From assembly GCA_022432975.1 (NCBI GenBank), contig CM039506.1:12971506-13035505 (forward strand): DNA of 64,000 nt, read 5' to 3'. The stretch is from Begonia masoniana (taxonomy: Eukaryota; Streptophyta; Magnoliopsida; Cucurbitales; Begoniaceae). The stretch's first letter is position 1. Each line of letters opens with the position of its first letter. Shown piece by piece: positions 38,441 to 48,976 of this stretch. The translations under genes were made by a program, and so were the position numbers. The notes under the pieces were generated by a model that was given only the letters and a program-made list of their open reading frames with translations, searched no databases and had not been told where the DNA came from.

Positions 38441-38613
38441 ATTAATGGTATCAGAGCATAAACCTGGTCAAAATTGCTTATGCAATGCCTATCAACACTA
38501 GCCTCATCAAAGGAATGCTTTCTCAACTGTATCTACGTTTTCTTTTATAAGTTTAATCATTGAATCTCTTTTTATTTTTATTTTTATTTTTTGAGGACAA
38601 TTTAGGAGATTTT

Positions 38614-39680
38614 ATGGTTAGAGAAGCTCGGAGAAATATGGATGGTAGAGATGACGCGATTGGACGATTATTTAAACTAGTAGAATGCTAGTTCCAACAT
38701 TTTGAAAGACTTATGCAAAGGGAGGAACAAGGGAATCCACTTCTAGCTGTTCATGTAGACATTGGTTAGTAAGCATTTCGTCAATTGAAACCATCGAGCT
38801 TTGATGGAAGTTCTTATGATCTAATCAAATTTAAAGAATGGATTCGAGCACTAGAAGAAATGTTCGAATATGCAAAGGTATAGGAAAGGGAAATAGTTTC
38901 ATGTGCGGCGTATCTCCTTGTCCAGGATGGAAGGTTTTGGTGGGACTCAATCAAAAAAACTCATGATGTGAAGACAATGCCATGGGAGAAATTCAAAGAA
39001 ATTTGCTATGACAAATACTTTAACCACGCCTCAAGGACACAAGAATTTGTAGAGTTTGTTCAGCTCTGTCAGATAGGATTCCTTCCCAAGTATGTACGGA
39101 AGTTTAAAGCCATGTCATGATTTGCAACACATCTAGTGGCTACAAATGAGTTAAAAGTATTTAAATTTGTACAAGGTTTGAAGGTGGTGATATATAGAGG
39201 GTGAAAATATATGGTTCTAAATATGTATTATATGCAAAGATTGTGTCAAAAGCAATGAAAGTGGAGGAGGTAGAATGCCAAGTTGCCAAAAAAATTGAAT
39301 CAAGGAGAAAGTTCCCGAAGGAGAATCAACCTCAACAGAAAAAGGAATGACAACCTATGTAACAAAGGTTAAAAGACCTTTTGATGACGGTGAACAATAG
39401 AGAAAAGAGAAACGAATTCAAGATGAGTAGACTATTATTGGGGCAAATGTCAGAACACCTCAAGCCAATCAATCCCAGGTGTAAGAAGAATCACTTTGGC
39501 AATTGCAGAGTTGACACCATACAATGTTTTAAATGTAAGGAATTGGGGCATATGGTCAGCAATTTTCCAACTTTAGTGGGAGATCAAAGGAAGGATGCAC
39601 CAAGAGCCTTCACCTTATCGAGAATGAGTAAGACGAGAAGCCTGTCGTGGTGTCAGGAACAATTTTTATTAATGCCATAA
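38614..39680 (+). pseudogene. Gypsy 1 gag (capsid plus zinc knuckle)
   Basis: Starts MVREARRNMDGRDD at 38614. The capsid block has SSFDGSSYDLIKFKEWIRAL, then WWDSIKKTHDVKTMPWEKFK and CYDKYFNHASRTQEFVEF, matching the Retrotrans_gag domain. Stops interrupt it at about 38690, 38770 and 38882. The knuckle region has CKKNHFGNC followed by CFKCKELGHMVSNFP (about 39480-39570); the final Cys of the second knuckle is replaced by Phe. Confidence 0.8.
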
Positions 39681-39960
39681 CTACATACACATTGATCGAT
39701 TCTGGAGCTACACATTCGTTTGTGACATCTACATTTTGCTCTACATTGAACTGTTTATCTAAAGTGTTTGAGTAGTCATATAGTCTAAGGTTGCCATCCA
39801 GAGTGTTTTATGCAGAAGGAATATTAAAAGAGTGTTTGGTAAGTTTTAATATGAAAGGGTATGATGCTATTCTCGACATGAAATGCTTATTCCGACATTT
39901 TGCTACCATCAACTGTAGAAAAAGAATAGTTTATTTCAAACCTCCACATGGCGAATGATA
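39640..39960 (+). pseudogene. Gypsy 1 aspartic protease
   Basis: The signature TLIDSGATHSFV is visible at about 39689-39724, with the active-site Asp codon at 39698-39700. A following MKGYDAILDMKCL block corresponds to the second half of the domain. A stop follows in the same region. Confidence 0.75.
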
Positions 39961-40089
39961 TGTTTTTCAAAACACAAAAGATAGAAATAAATTGCCAGTT
40001 ATTTTTGCGATTAAGGCTCAACGACTGTTAAAAGTGGATGCATGGGCTTGTTGGTCACTGTAAAGATACACGTATAAAGCAAGATATGA

Positions 40090-40960
40090 AGTTTGAAGAG
40101 ATTCTTGTCATTCAACAATTTTTGGAAGGGTTTTTTTTTTACAACTCACCGGGATTATCGCCAGACCAAAACATCGAGTTTTCCATTGAGATTTATCCTG
40201 GAATGGACTCTATATCAAAGAACCTATATAGAATGGCACCAATGGAATCAAAATAGTTGAAGTCACAACTGAAAGAAGTTGTAAATAACGGATTTATACA
40301 TTATAGTTTCTCTCTATGGGAAGCACCAATATAATTTATCAACAAGAAGGATGAACATTGATTATAGAGAATTGAACAAAGTGACGATAAAGAATAAGTA
40401 CACGTTGCCAATGATCGACGATAAGGTGCATGTGTATTCTCAAAGATTGATTTACGATCAGAATAATACCAATTGAAAGTCAAATCCGAGGATATTCCAA
40501 AGATAACATTTTAGACTTGGTGTGGTCGTTATTAGCTCATGCTAATGTCTTTGGATTTAACCAATGCGTCTGCAACATTTATGAACTTGATGAATAATGT
40601 TTTTAAGGATTATCTAGACAAGTTCATAATCATATTAATCAATGATATCTTGATTTACTCCCACTTGAAGGAAGAGCACAAGGAAAATTTAAAGATCACA
40701 TTGGAAACCTTAAAGACGCACCAGTAATATGCAAAGTTCTCTAAGTGTGAATTTTGGCTAGATGAAGTCAACTTTTTAGATCATGTCATTTCTAAGGATG
40801 ACTTTGCAGTGGATCCAAGCAGTCTTGGATTGACCACAACCAAGGAGTATCGGCGACCTACGTAATTTTCTTGGTTCGAGAGGATACTACAGGAGGTTTA
40901 TAGAAGCCTTTTCTAAGATCGCCTTGCCATTAACCAGTTTTACGAGAAAGAATGTTTGAT
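40090..40960 (+). pseudogene. Gypsy 1 reverse transcriptase
   Basis: N-terminal text NIEFSIEIYPGMDSISKNLY and RMAPMESK (about 40170-40256) gives the start of the RT domain. The catalytic block [13 protein letters not shown] (about 40625-40660) has Asn where the family has the first Asp of the F.DD box. It continues [18 protein letters not shown], then [16 protein letters not shown] (about 40745-40795). Stops and shifts occur throughout, so it is inactive. Confidence 0.8.
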
Positions 40961-41009
40961 TTTACTAGTCTGATAAGTGTAATGAAAGTTTACCCGATAT
41001 TAACACTTC

Positions 41010-41400
41010 CATTGGAGAATTGTAAGTATACTATTTATTGTGAGAAAATAGGTTGGGATGTGTACTTATGTAGGAGGGTAAGGTAAATGCGTATGCTTCC
41101 AGGCAGTTAAAAGAGTATGAAAGCAATTATCCAATACATGACCTGAAATTAAAGGCAGTGGTGTTTGCCCAAAAAATATGGAGATGTTATTTATATGGTC
41201 TAGAATGTGAAATTTTTACGGACCACTAAAACTTGAAAAATATCTTTACTCAGAAGGAGCTAAACATGAGGCAAAAGCGATGGTTAGAGCTCATCAAAGA
41301 TTATGATTGTGAGATTATTATCACCTGGAAAAAGCTAATGTGGTGCTAGATGCATTAAGAAAAAAGAATATTTCGGTACACTCTTTATTGTGAAAGTTAC
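41010..41400 (+). pseudogene. Gypsy 1 RNase H
   Basis: [20 protein letters not shown] and [17 protein letters not shown] are followed by EIFTDH, which keeps the Thr-Asp-His of the domain. Then comes NLKNIFTQKELNMRQKRWLE, a frame change, and a NVVLDALRKK tail. Stop codons occur inside. Confidence 0.8.
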
Positions 41401-41883
41401 CTTTGACTTTTTAGTCTGAGATTCATAAAAGTGGATTGAAACTAATTACTTCACAATTAGCATTTACACTTTCAGCCATGACGTTAACACTTATATTATT
41501 ATAAAAGATTAAAGAAACACAAGAGAGCAATCCTAAGTGTATAAGCCTTAAATAAGATATACTTGATTTGCCAACAAGAGCATTAGAGGCCGACATGGAC
41601 GTTATAGTCTTTATCGATACCTTAGTGAAAATGGGAACAAATTACTGTGAATTTTGTTGTCTGTTTGCCAAGAACAATGAAAGGACATGATGTCATATGG
41701 GTGATCGTGGATAGGTTAATGAAGTTGGCTCACTTTTTGTTGTGAAGATGACTTATTCAATGAACCAATAAGTAGAAATTTATATTCAATAGATCATACG
41801 ACTACATGGAATACTGATCTCGATTGTATTATATCATGATTCACTGTTACCTCCACCTTTTTGAAGAGCTTACATTAAGAGTA
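41387..41883 (+). repeat. Left copy of a 0.5-kb direct duplication
   Basis: Runs from ATTGTGAAAGTTACC to CATTAAGAGTA. The same segment returns at 43279-43786 with about 10 bp more and scattered substitutions. Both copies belong to the RNase H/integrase region of Gypsy 1. Confidence 0.85.
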
Positions 41884-43278
41884 TGTGATGTGCCTCGAGA
41901 CCCACTCACTCAATCCAAAACCAAGGTCCAAACTTTACCTAACTTAATTACTTACAATTTTATTTTTTTTTGTAGGTAAAGACTTCTTTGAAGGATTGTA
42001 GTAGAAGTTTAAGCACAAGGCTCAACCTTGCATGGAAAGCATGGATGAAAATCAAGAGGGAATTTGTCTTCCCAAAGGACAAATTAATGTAACCATATTT
42101 TTCATACTTTTTGTATTTTGTTGGAAACTCTAGCCTTTATGTAATTTTGGCAAACATTAACTATATAGTTGCATGCATGCATTAGATGAATGCTAGAGCT
42201 GGATTGTGTGGTTAGGATTAGATGGTGGCTTGGATTGATTGTGCAAAAATGGAACAAAAGCCCAACACATGCTCGGCCACACCAAGGAAGCGCTAAAGGC
42301 ACCAAACTGAGCATACATGGCATTGCCACCTCATCCAAAGCATGGAATGATGACTTGGCCACATGGAAGACTTCAAGGAGGCGTGCCATAGAAGGGTGAC
42401 ATGACAAGAAAACTTGTTGTTTAGATTTTTCTAAGTAAAAAGAAAGAGCTTGCAAAAGGGAAACATCACACTCCAAATGGGGGGACCACTTGCACTTGGC
42501 CAAATTCCAAAAGGAGAAAGGGGACCACTCCAATATGTGACTAAGCTTACTTGGCATTAGTAGAGGCACCAAAAAAAAGTTCCAAGGATGGATGGCATGG
42601 CTTACTCATGGTCTTTGATGGAGATTTCAAGAAGAGATCTCGGCCACCCATGCCTTGCCTTCCAACGATTCTTTGAGCCAACTTTTGAACACCAAACCCT
42701 AAGCCACCTTTAGGTCTATAAATACATGGTCATTGGTGTTTGTATTTGGTTGTTGATGATATGAGAAGAAGTAGACCCTTTTGTTAAAGGAAGAACCAGA
42801 AGTGGTTAAGTGCTTGCCGAGAAGGTAAGTGTGCCTCGGTTGTGTGCAACCGAGAGGAGAGCGCCTCCTACCAAGCTCACATCCCATAATTGCTTGCTGA
42901 TTCTTTGTTCCATCTTTCTCTCAACTCTAGAAGAGTTGGTGGCAAGAGAAAGTGGCCAATAACCTGTTTTCTCTTGTTGTGAATCTTCCTTGGAAGGTTG
43001 TTTGCCGAGAGCACTAATCTTTGCTCATCGGACAACATTTGGGTTTGTTTGCATAACTTCTATTCCGTTTCATTTGTTGCCTTGAAATTTTAAAAGGATT
43101 TACCTAACTCTTAAATAGAGTTACCCTCAAAATTTCATTCCATTTGGATTTCATTTGCTTCTTCATCTAATCGTTTCTTTTTGCTACTTCCTTGGCCTAG
43201 CTGAGAACTAATGTCTAACCAGTTTTGTTTTTGTGGGTGATATGCGACCTTAGCGAGGCTTGGCGTGCAACATTAACA
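41884..43278 (+). mobile_element. 1395-bp insertion, probable solo LTR of unknown family
   Basis: Begins TGTGATGTGCC and ends CATTAACA. It has a promoter-like CTATAAATACA at about 42717-42727 and a candidate splice donor GAGAAGGTAAGTG at about 42830. It has no long frame of its own. TG/CA ends and a TATA box fit an LTR. Instead of a 5-bp duplication, it is bordered by the 0.5-kb direct duplication. Confidence 0.5.
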
Positions 43279-43786
43279 ATTGTGAAAGTTACCTTTGAAC
43301 TTTTAGTATGAGATTCATAAAGGTTGATTGAAACTAATCACTTCACAATTAGTATCTACACTTTCAGCTATGACGTTAACACCTATATTATTATATAAGA
43401 TTAAAGAAACACAAGAGAGCAATCCTAAGTGTATAAGCCTTAAATCAAATATACTTGATCTGCCAATAAATTAAAGTAGAGCATCAGAGGCCAGTATGGA
43501 CACGTTACAGTCTTTACAGATACCTTAGTGGAAATAAGAACTAATTACTATGGATTTTGTTGTCTGTTTGCCAAGAACAATGAAAGGACATGATGTCATA
43601 TAAATGATTGTGGATAGGTTAACAAAGTTGGCTTACTTTTTGCTGTGAAGATGACTTATTCAATGAACCAATATGTAGAATTTTATATTCAAGAGACCAT
43701 GTGACTACATGGAATACTGATCTCGATTGTATTATATCACGATTCACGGTTACCTCCACCTTTTGGAAGAGCTTACATTAAGAGTA
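43279..43786 (+). repeat. Right copy of the 0.5-kb direct duplication
   Basis: Second copy of 41387-41883. It leads without a gap into the rest of the integrase (ATTGGTACTATATTGAGC), so this copy is in the ancestral position and the left copy is continuous with RNase H. Confidence 0.85.
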
Positions 43787-44345
43787 TTGGTACTATATTG
43801 AGCTTCAACATAGCTTTTCACCACCAAACTGATGGGCAAAGCGAGAGGATGATTCAAATGTTGGAAGATATAATCCAAGCTTGTGTGTTTGAGTTCAAAG
43901 TTAATTGGATTAAAATACTGCCTTTGGTTGAATTTGCCTTCAACAATAACTATCAAGCTACTATTGGGATGACGACGTACGAGGCTCTATATGGAAAGAA
44001 ATACATATCTCCCTTATATTGTGACGATGTAGAAGAAGCAAAACTACTTGATCCTGAAATTGTGCAGCAAACAACAATATAGTGACCCTTATCAAGCAAA
44101 AGATATTAACAGGCCAAAGCCGACAAAATACTTATGCTGATCGTAGACGAAGGGAGTTAAAGTTCGAGCAAGGTGATATGGTGCTCTAAAAGTTTCACCA
44201 TTCAAAGGATTTAGAGGTTTAGCAAGAAAGGAAAGCTCAGTCCGAAATATGTTAGACCTTTTCCTATTGTGAAGAAAATAAGAAAAACAACTTACAAACT
44301 AGAGTTGCCATCTTCAATGGATAAGATTCATAATTTTTCCTTGTG

Positions 44346-45196
44346 TCGAGGTAAAAATTGCGATATTTACGTTATTATTAATTTTTGAATAAATTCGCCA
44401 CATTGTTGATTGTCACGTTGTTTTGTCGCATTATGACAACATTTGATTTTATCGGTCAATTGGTTAAAATGGATAATTTGAGAAATTATTGTGTGGTTAA
44501 AATTGAAGGAAATAGTGTTTGATAATTTGAGAATTCACCCCATAGTAAAATTTGGAAAATGTCCAGGTTTCGTTCGGTTCGAAATTAAGGATTTAGTTAA
44601 TATATAGAATATATTAAATTATATTTTTTCTAATATATTAATTAATTAATTAATTATTAGAAAGGGGAAAAAGAAAACATACGCCCTTTTATTTTGTCGC
44701 GGCTGCCAAGGAAAGTGGAGAGGGATAGACTGTTGCGTCCTGTTCGTGCACTCGTTGCGCTCTAAGGCTAGAGACGTGTTAATAGGACTCAGAGTATCAT
44801 CTTTCGTGAAGGGATTTTGAAAGTTGGTAAGTTTTTCCTTCGCATTTTAAGTATGAAAAGTTTGGTTTTTATTTAGATTCGGATTTGAGCTTCGAAACTC
44901 AAAGCCATGAGTTATTGTATGTTTATCTGAGTAGGTTTAAAGTTTATTTAAGTTTGTTTATCAATTGGATGTGAAAAACGATGAAGGGAGACAATTTTCT
45001 AGACTTCTCATCGTTGAAAATCACTTAAGCATTGACCACCGTGGATGACCAGTTCACATTTCAAACCTTACTATTAGAAATTGAGCCATCTAGGTGTTGA
45101 CCTCTTTGAGAGGTCAGTCGATACCTGACCGCTTGGGTGAAAGTGTCGACCGTTGCCAAGATCCGAGAGATTTAAGGGTTGACCCTTGCTTCAAGG
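44346..45196 (+). repeat. Probable 3' LTR start of Gypsy 1 (GTCGACC type)
   Basis: Follows the integrase C-terminus. Contains an AT-rich stretch, then transcript-like text (CTCGTTGCGCTCTAAGG) and a donor-like AAGTTGGTAAGTT at about 44822-44834. A segment at 44830-44930 resembles 12880-12960. About 45057-45197 has GTTGACC, GTCGACCG and GTTGACCC words. It is broken at 45197 by Gypsy 2 and appears to resume at 48772-48963, where GGTCGATCG and GTGTCAACCC words return. Confidence 0.4.
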
Positions 45197-46109
45197 TGAT
45201 ATGAAGAAAGGTGCAATCAAGCTCAAAGTCAAGAACCATGATTGATTAGAAGATAAAGGAGGTCCAATGGACAAAGCCATACTTGGTTTGGTCATGGAGA
45301 TCTAAGAGAAAGAGTCATCACAACAGGATCAAAGACCAATAATTATGCTAATTGTTGATGAGGAAGCAATGGAAGAAAGATTAGCAAACGACCAAGAGGT
45401 TGCGTGCATGGAGATGCAAGGAGGCGCCATAATCTAACAAGCTCGTGTGCGCACGCGCTCAACAAAATTGCGTGTCTGCTAGCCTGCGCACGTGCCCATA
45501 TCCCCCTCGTGCCCCCACAGCCTGCCCCATTGAAGGGTCTCGGGTTTGATATACCCGTGGTTCTCATCATTTGGTAACAGAATAAAGACTCTTAGTTTCA
45601 AATCTCTATCTTTATTTTCTGTCAAATTTTTTCTTCTCTTGAATTTCTTATTTCGAAATTCTTCAAAGACGAAAAAATATATATACTTCGTTGAGATTAT
45701 GATACTTTCAAGTTATTCTCTTGTTCTTGAAATATCAGATTTGTATTCTTGAAATATTCAATTATCATTATTCTTGAAACATTCAACTATCATTCTTGAT
45801 ATGTTCGATCATTATTCTTGAAATATTCGATTGTTATAATTGACTATTGTCTTGAATATTCAATTCTTGTCCCTAAAATGTTCAAGTATTGTTTTTGAGA
45901 TATTCAACTCCTATTATTGAAATTTTGATTATCGTTCTTAAATTCTGTGGATATCTCTAATTGTTCTTGAAATATTGTTGATCATATATCTCTCTTCATC
46001 AATACTTTGTTAATTTCTTCTTGATTATTAACAAAGTTTCCTTCATTGATTCTTTATAGTAAGTCCTGTTTAATTATTTTGTTCACTAACAGGTTTTATT
46101 TATTTTCTT

Positions 46110-46960
46110 GAAACTATGACTAGTAAGGAAATGTGTGTTAACTTTGATCCATAAATATACATGAAGATTGTACAAGATCAATTTAAAGCATTGACCTTGA
46201 GAATGGACATGATGGAGTCTTCTTCTAATGGCCATGCACGAAGAAACAAAGCTTCTACGGAGCATGATTATGAGGAATTCAACTATGAACATGGTAATTA
46301 CTAAAGGGAGAGATTTGCTAGAACAACCCATGAGGATGGAAACCTAAGCAACATAAAAATTGTAATTCTCCCATTTCAAGGTAAAAGTGATCCTAAGCTA
46401 TATATAGAATGAGAAATAAAAGTTAAGCATATGATTGATTGTCATAATTACACAAATGAGAAAAAGATCAAGTTATTCACGATGGAGTTCATTGATTATA
46501 CAAGCATATGGTGGTATAAATTAGTAAGAAACTGAAGGCGATATGGTTAGCAACCCATTCAAACATGGGAGGATATGAAGGTAATTATGTGCATAAGATT
46601 TATTCCTAACCATTATTATGGTGACTAGTATAGAAAACTACAAAGATTTACTCAAGGATTTAAAGCTAATGTGGAAGAGGATATTGAAGCCACAATGACA
46701 CAGTTTATTGGAGGTTTGAATAGAGAAATTGTGGAAATTGTGGATTTGCAATATTATGTGGATCTAGAAAAATTGATGCACAAGTCCATCAAGATTGAAA
46801 TACAATTGAAAAGCAAGGTAAACTCTATGATTGGATCGACATCAAACTCTTCTTGGAAATCAAATTGGAAGAATGAGAAGTCAATTTTAAAACCCAAGGA
46901 GGAGTTCAAAAGCAAGTCTACGACAACAAGTACTACCCCTGTCAGGACCCGACCCGATTA
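46110..46960 (+). pseudogene. Gypsy 2 gag
   Basis: Capsid text: NIKIVILPFQGKSDPKLYIE, KVKHMIDCHNYTNEKKIKLF, IWWYKLVRN, TWEDMKVIMCIRFIPNHYY, and in the open part (46671-46961) VEEDIEATMTQFIGGLNREI and LQYYVDLEKLMHKSIKIE. This matches plant Gypsy gag proteins of that lineage. Stops occur before 46671, and an LTR fragment inserted at 46940 splits the gene from its knuckle. Confidence 0.8.
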
Positions 46961-47296
46961 ACCATTACACAACTGTTATCTCTTGAAAATTATCATTTTG
47001 CCCTTCAACTTTGGTTTATTGCCATAAAATCGAGTTTAATAAATCTTTAAACTCAATTAACCTTAATCTAATCCAAATTAGATAAATTTTAATCTAATGT
47101 TTATAATTAATCGAAATTTTATATGAAAAATTGAATTTTTTATACGTTTAAAATTTAACAGGGGCGATCGATCGGCCACATTTTTCACTTTTTAACGCAT
47201 CCTTTCTTCAATCCAACTTCTCCAATGTATATTTATACATTCTTTATATATAAATATATCGATTATATTTTTGAATTAAAAAATTCAAACCATTAT
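46940..47296 (-). mobile_element. LTR fragment G inside Gypsy 2 gag
   Basis: Starts TGTCAGGACCCGACCC on the plus strand, like the 3' ends of the minus-strand LTRs, and carries one palindrome GGCGATCGATCGGCC at about 47162-47176. It is only about 357 bp long, so most of the LTR is deleted. Flanks ACCCC and ACCTC agree in four of five bases, a possible eroded target duplication. Confidence 0.55.
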
Positions 47297-47303
47297 AACC
47301 TCT

Positions 47304-47879
47304 ATGCAAGGTAAAATCCAGACTTCTACACCACGTAAGACTCGTGAAATTAAATGTTTTAGATGTCAAGGATTTGGTCATATTGCTTCTAATTATCCTA
47401 ATAAAAGATCTATGATGATATTGGATAATGGTGATGTAGCAAGTATTAGTTCAAGTGATGATGAAATGACACAATTGGAAGAATATAGTGATGTGGATGT
47501 GGAGGAACCCGTCAGAGGTGAGTTATTGCTCACGAGGAGAGAACTCAACATTCAACCTAAAGAAGATGGAGATAAGGTGCAAATAGAGCACACTTTTCAT
47601 ACTAGGTGCTATGTGAACAATGAGGTGAGTAGTTTGATTATTGATAGTTGAAGTTGTACTAATGTTGCCATCACTTTATTGGTAGAAAAGTGGGGATTGG
47701 AAACTAAGAAACATCCAAAGCCTTATAAACTACAATGGTTGAGCGATTGCAGAGAAGTGACAGTGATTAAGCAAGTAAAAGTTGCACTTTCAATTGGCAA
47801 GTATAAATATGAGATTTTTTGTTATATGGTACCGATGCAAGCAACACATACTCTTGGGAAGGCCTTGACAATTCGGTAA
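47304..47879 (+). pseudogene. Gypsy 2 zinc knuckle and protease
   Basis: CFRCQGFGHIASNYPNKR is a CCHC knuckle with the last Cys changed to Tyr. After an acidic linker, the protease part reads VSSLIIDS, a stop, then SCTNVAITLLVEKWGLETKK, PYKLQWLSDCREVTVIKQV and YKYEIFCYMVPMQATH. In this lineage the active site is IIDGGSC; here it is IIDS-stop-SC, so it is dead. Confidence 0.8.
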
Positions 47880-48374
47880 AAAATCCAAGTACAATGGATT
47901 CAAGAATGAGTATTCTTTTGTTAAGATAAAAGAGTGGTAACATAACATTACTAAAACCTTAGGAGGCTAACCACAATCAAGAAAGGATTGCAAAATAATT
48001 AACAAAGAGAAAAAACAAAAGTGATGTGAAAAATGTGATGTTAGCAAAGCAACAAATGCTTGTACCTTTGTGCAAGGATGATTATTTTCTATCTAATGAC
48101 CAAACCACTTCCCATCCAAGTGTCTTGTATGATGCAGATGGTTCGAGGATGAATCTTTTTGAGGGAGGGAATGATACAAATTAAAGTGCGACCAAGCTCA
48201 AAGTCAAGGACCATGATCTATTAGAAGATAAAAGAGGCAAATGCACAAAGTCCTACATGGTTTGGTCATGGAGATCCAAGAGAAAGAGTCATCATAACAC
48301 GAGAAAAGACCAATAATTATACTAAGTGTTGACGACAAAGATATGGAGGAAAGATTAGCAAAAGACACTAATAA

Positions 48375-48770
48375 TTAATTATTGTGATGCATGTGTCATT
48401 AATAATTAATTATATTTTTTTTATTCGTCTTAAATAATTTTTTTGTAATTACATGCCATTTTTTACATTAAAAAAATAATTTTATAATTTGGACGACTAA
48501 CTATCATAGTTTAACATTACAATAATAAATATTTATAGTTTTTAATAATTAAATTATTTAAAATATATAATATATTTATACAAAATAATATTATTTATGT
48601 ATGTTCGGCTCAGTAGGTTTGTTGGGTCAGCTCGGCTCGGATCGGCTCGTTGCTTCCGAGTCGGCTTGGGTTCAAAATTTTTTGGGGTCAGCTTGTTAGG
48701 CTCGGTGAGCTGGGATTTTTTAGACGCGGCTCGGCTCGGCTCTGCCGACTCATTTAAAATCTCTACCTGA
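48375..48770. repeat. GGCTCG-rich dispersed repeat, third copy
   Basis: An AT-rich half (48375-48600) and a half with GCTCGGCTCGGATCGGCTCG text, colinear with 4258-4745 and 17000-17475. It ends in CCGACTCATTTAAAATCTC and joins the truncated Gypsy 2 3' LTR on its left. Confidence 0.55.
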
Positions 48771-48963
48771 GAGGGTCAATGGTCGATCGTTTGCTCTAGG
48801 TGTCACCCATGCCAACCTGAGCCCACAAAGGCTGTACACTTTGCTCAATATGTAAACCTGTGTTGTGTCTAGTACGCTCGAAGGGTTACCAATTGGCTCA
48901 AGGTGTCAACCCCTGTTGTGTCAAGTGTGCATGAAGAGCCAACCCTTTGCTCAAGGTGTCGAA

Positions 48964-48976
48964 TAGGGGTCATCGT
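48964..48976 (-). mobile_element. hAT-type element copy 2, left tip (13 bp)
   Basis: TAGGGGTCATCGT is the terminal sequence of the hAT-type element. It is cut off by the large LTR element that follows; the remainder resumes at 62282. The preceding 8 bp, GTGTCGAA (48956-48963), match GTGTTGAA at 63221-63228. Confidence 0.85.

Larger units (their letters stand above)
38446..44345 (+). mobile_element. Decayed Ty3/Gypsy retrotransposon 1 (internal region)
   Basis: A plant tRNA-iMet primer-binding site TGGTATCAGAGC (38446-38457) sits 5 bp after an LTR-type end GTTACA. In order follow gag with a CCHC knuckle, protease, reverse transcriptase, RNase H and integrase with C-terminal region, all on the plus strand with many stops and frame changes. 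A 1395-bp insertion with a duplicated 0.5-kb segment interrupts the integrase (41387-43786). Text after about 44345 is presumably 3' LTR, itself filled with later insertions. Order PR-RT-RH-IN and motif style are those of plant Gypsy elements. Confidence 0.85.
41580..44345 (+). pseudogene. Gypsy 1 integrase, interrupted and partly duplicated
   Basis: The first part of the core (about 41630-41880) reads FVVCLPRTMKGHDVIWVIVD. It is repeated with small differences at about 43530-43786, after the 1395-bp insertion. Downstream of the second copy, 43798-44082 gives FNIAFHHQTDGQSERMIQML and WIKILPLVEFAFNNNYQATI, with the catalytic Glu region and YEALYGKKYISPLY. The C-terminal part (YADRRRRELKFEQGDMV) runs to about 44340. 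Not functional. Confidence 0.8.
45197..48372 (+). mobile_element. Deleted Ty3/Gypsy retrotransposon 2
   Basis: The 5' LTR (45197-45569, TGATATGAAG...) is followed by a mutated iMet primer-binding site TGGTAACAGAAT (45572). Gag lies at about 46110-46960, a CCHC knuckle and protease at 47304-47879, then a jump to the polyprotein tail (ESF and GGNDT-like text) and a purine tract GAGGGAGGGAA. The 3' LTR starts TGATACAAATT at 48172 and is truncated near 48372. RT, RNase H and integrase are deleted. The two LTR parts share CATGGTTTGGTCATGGAGAT-like blocks (with small differences). Confidence 0.8.
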
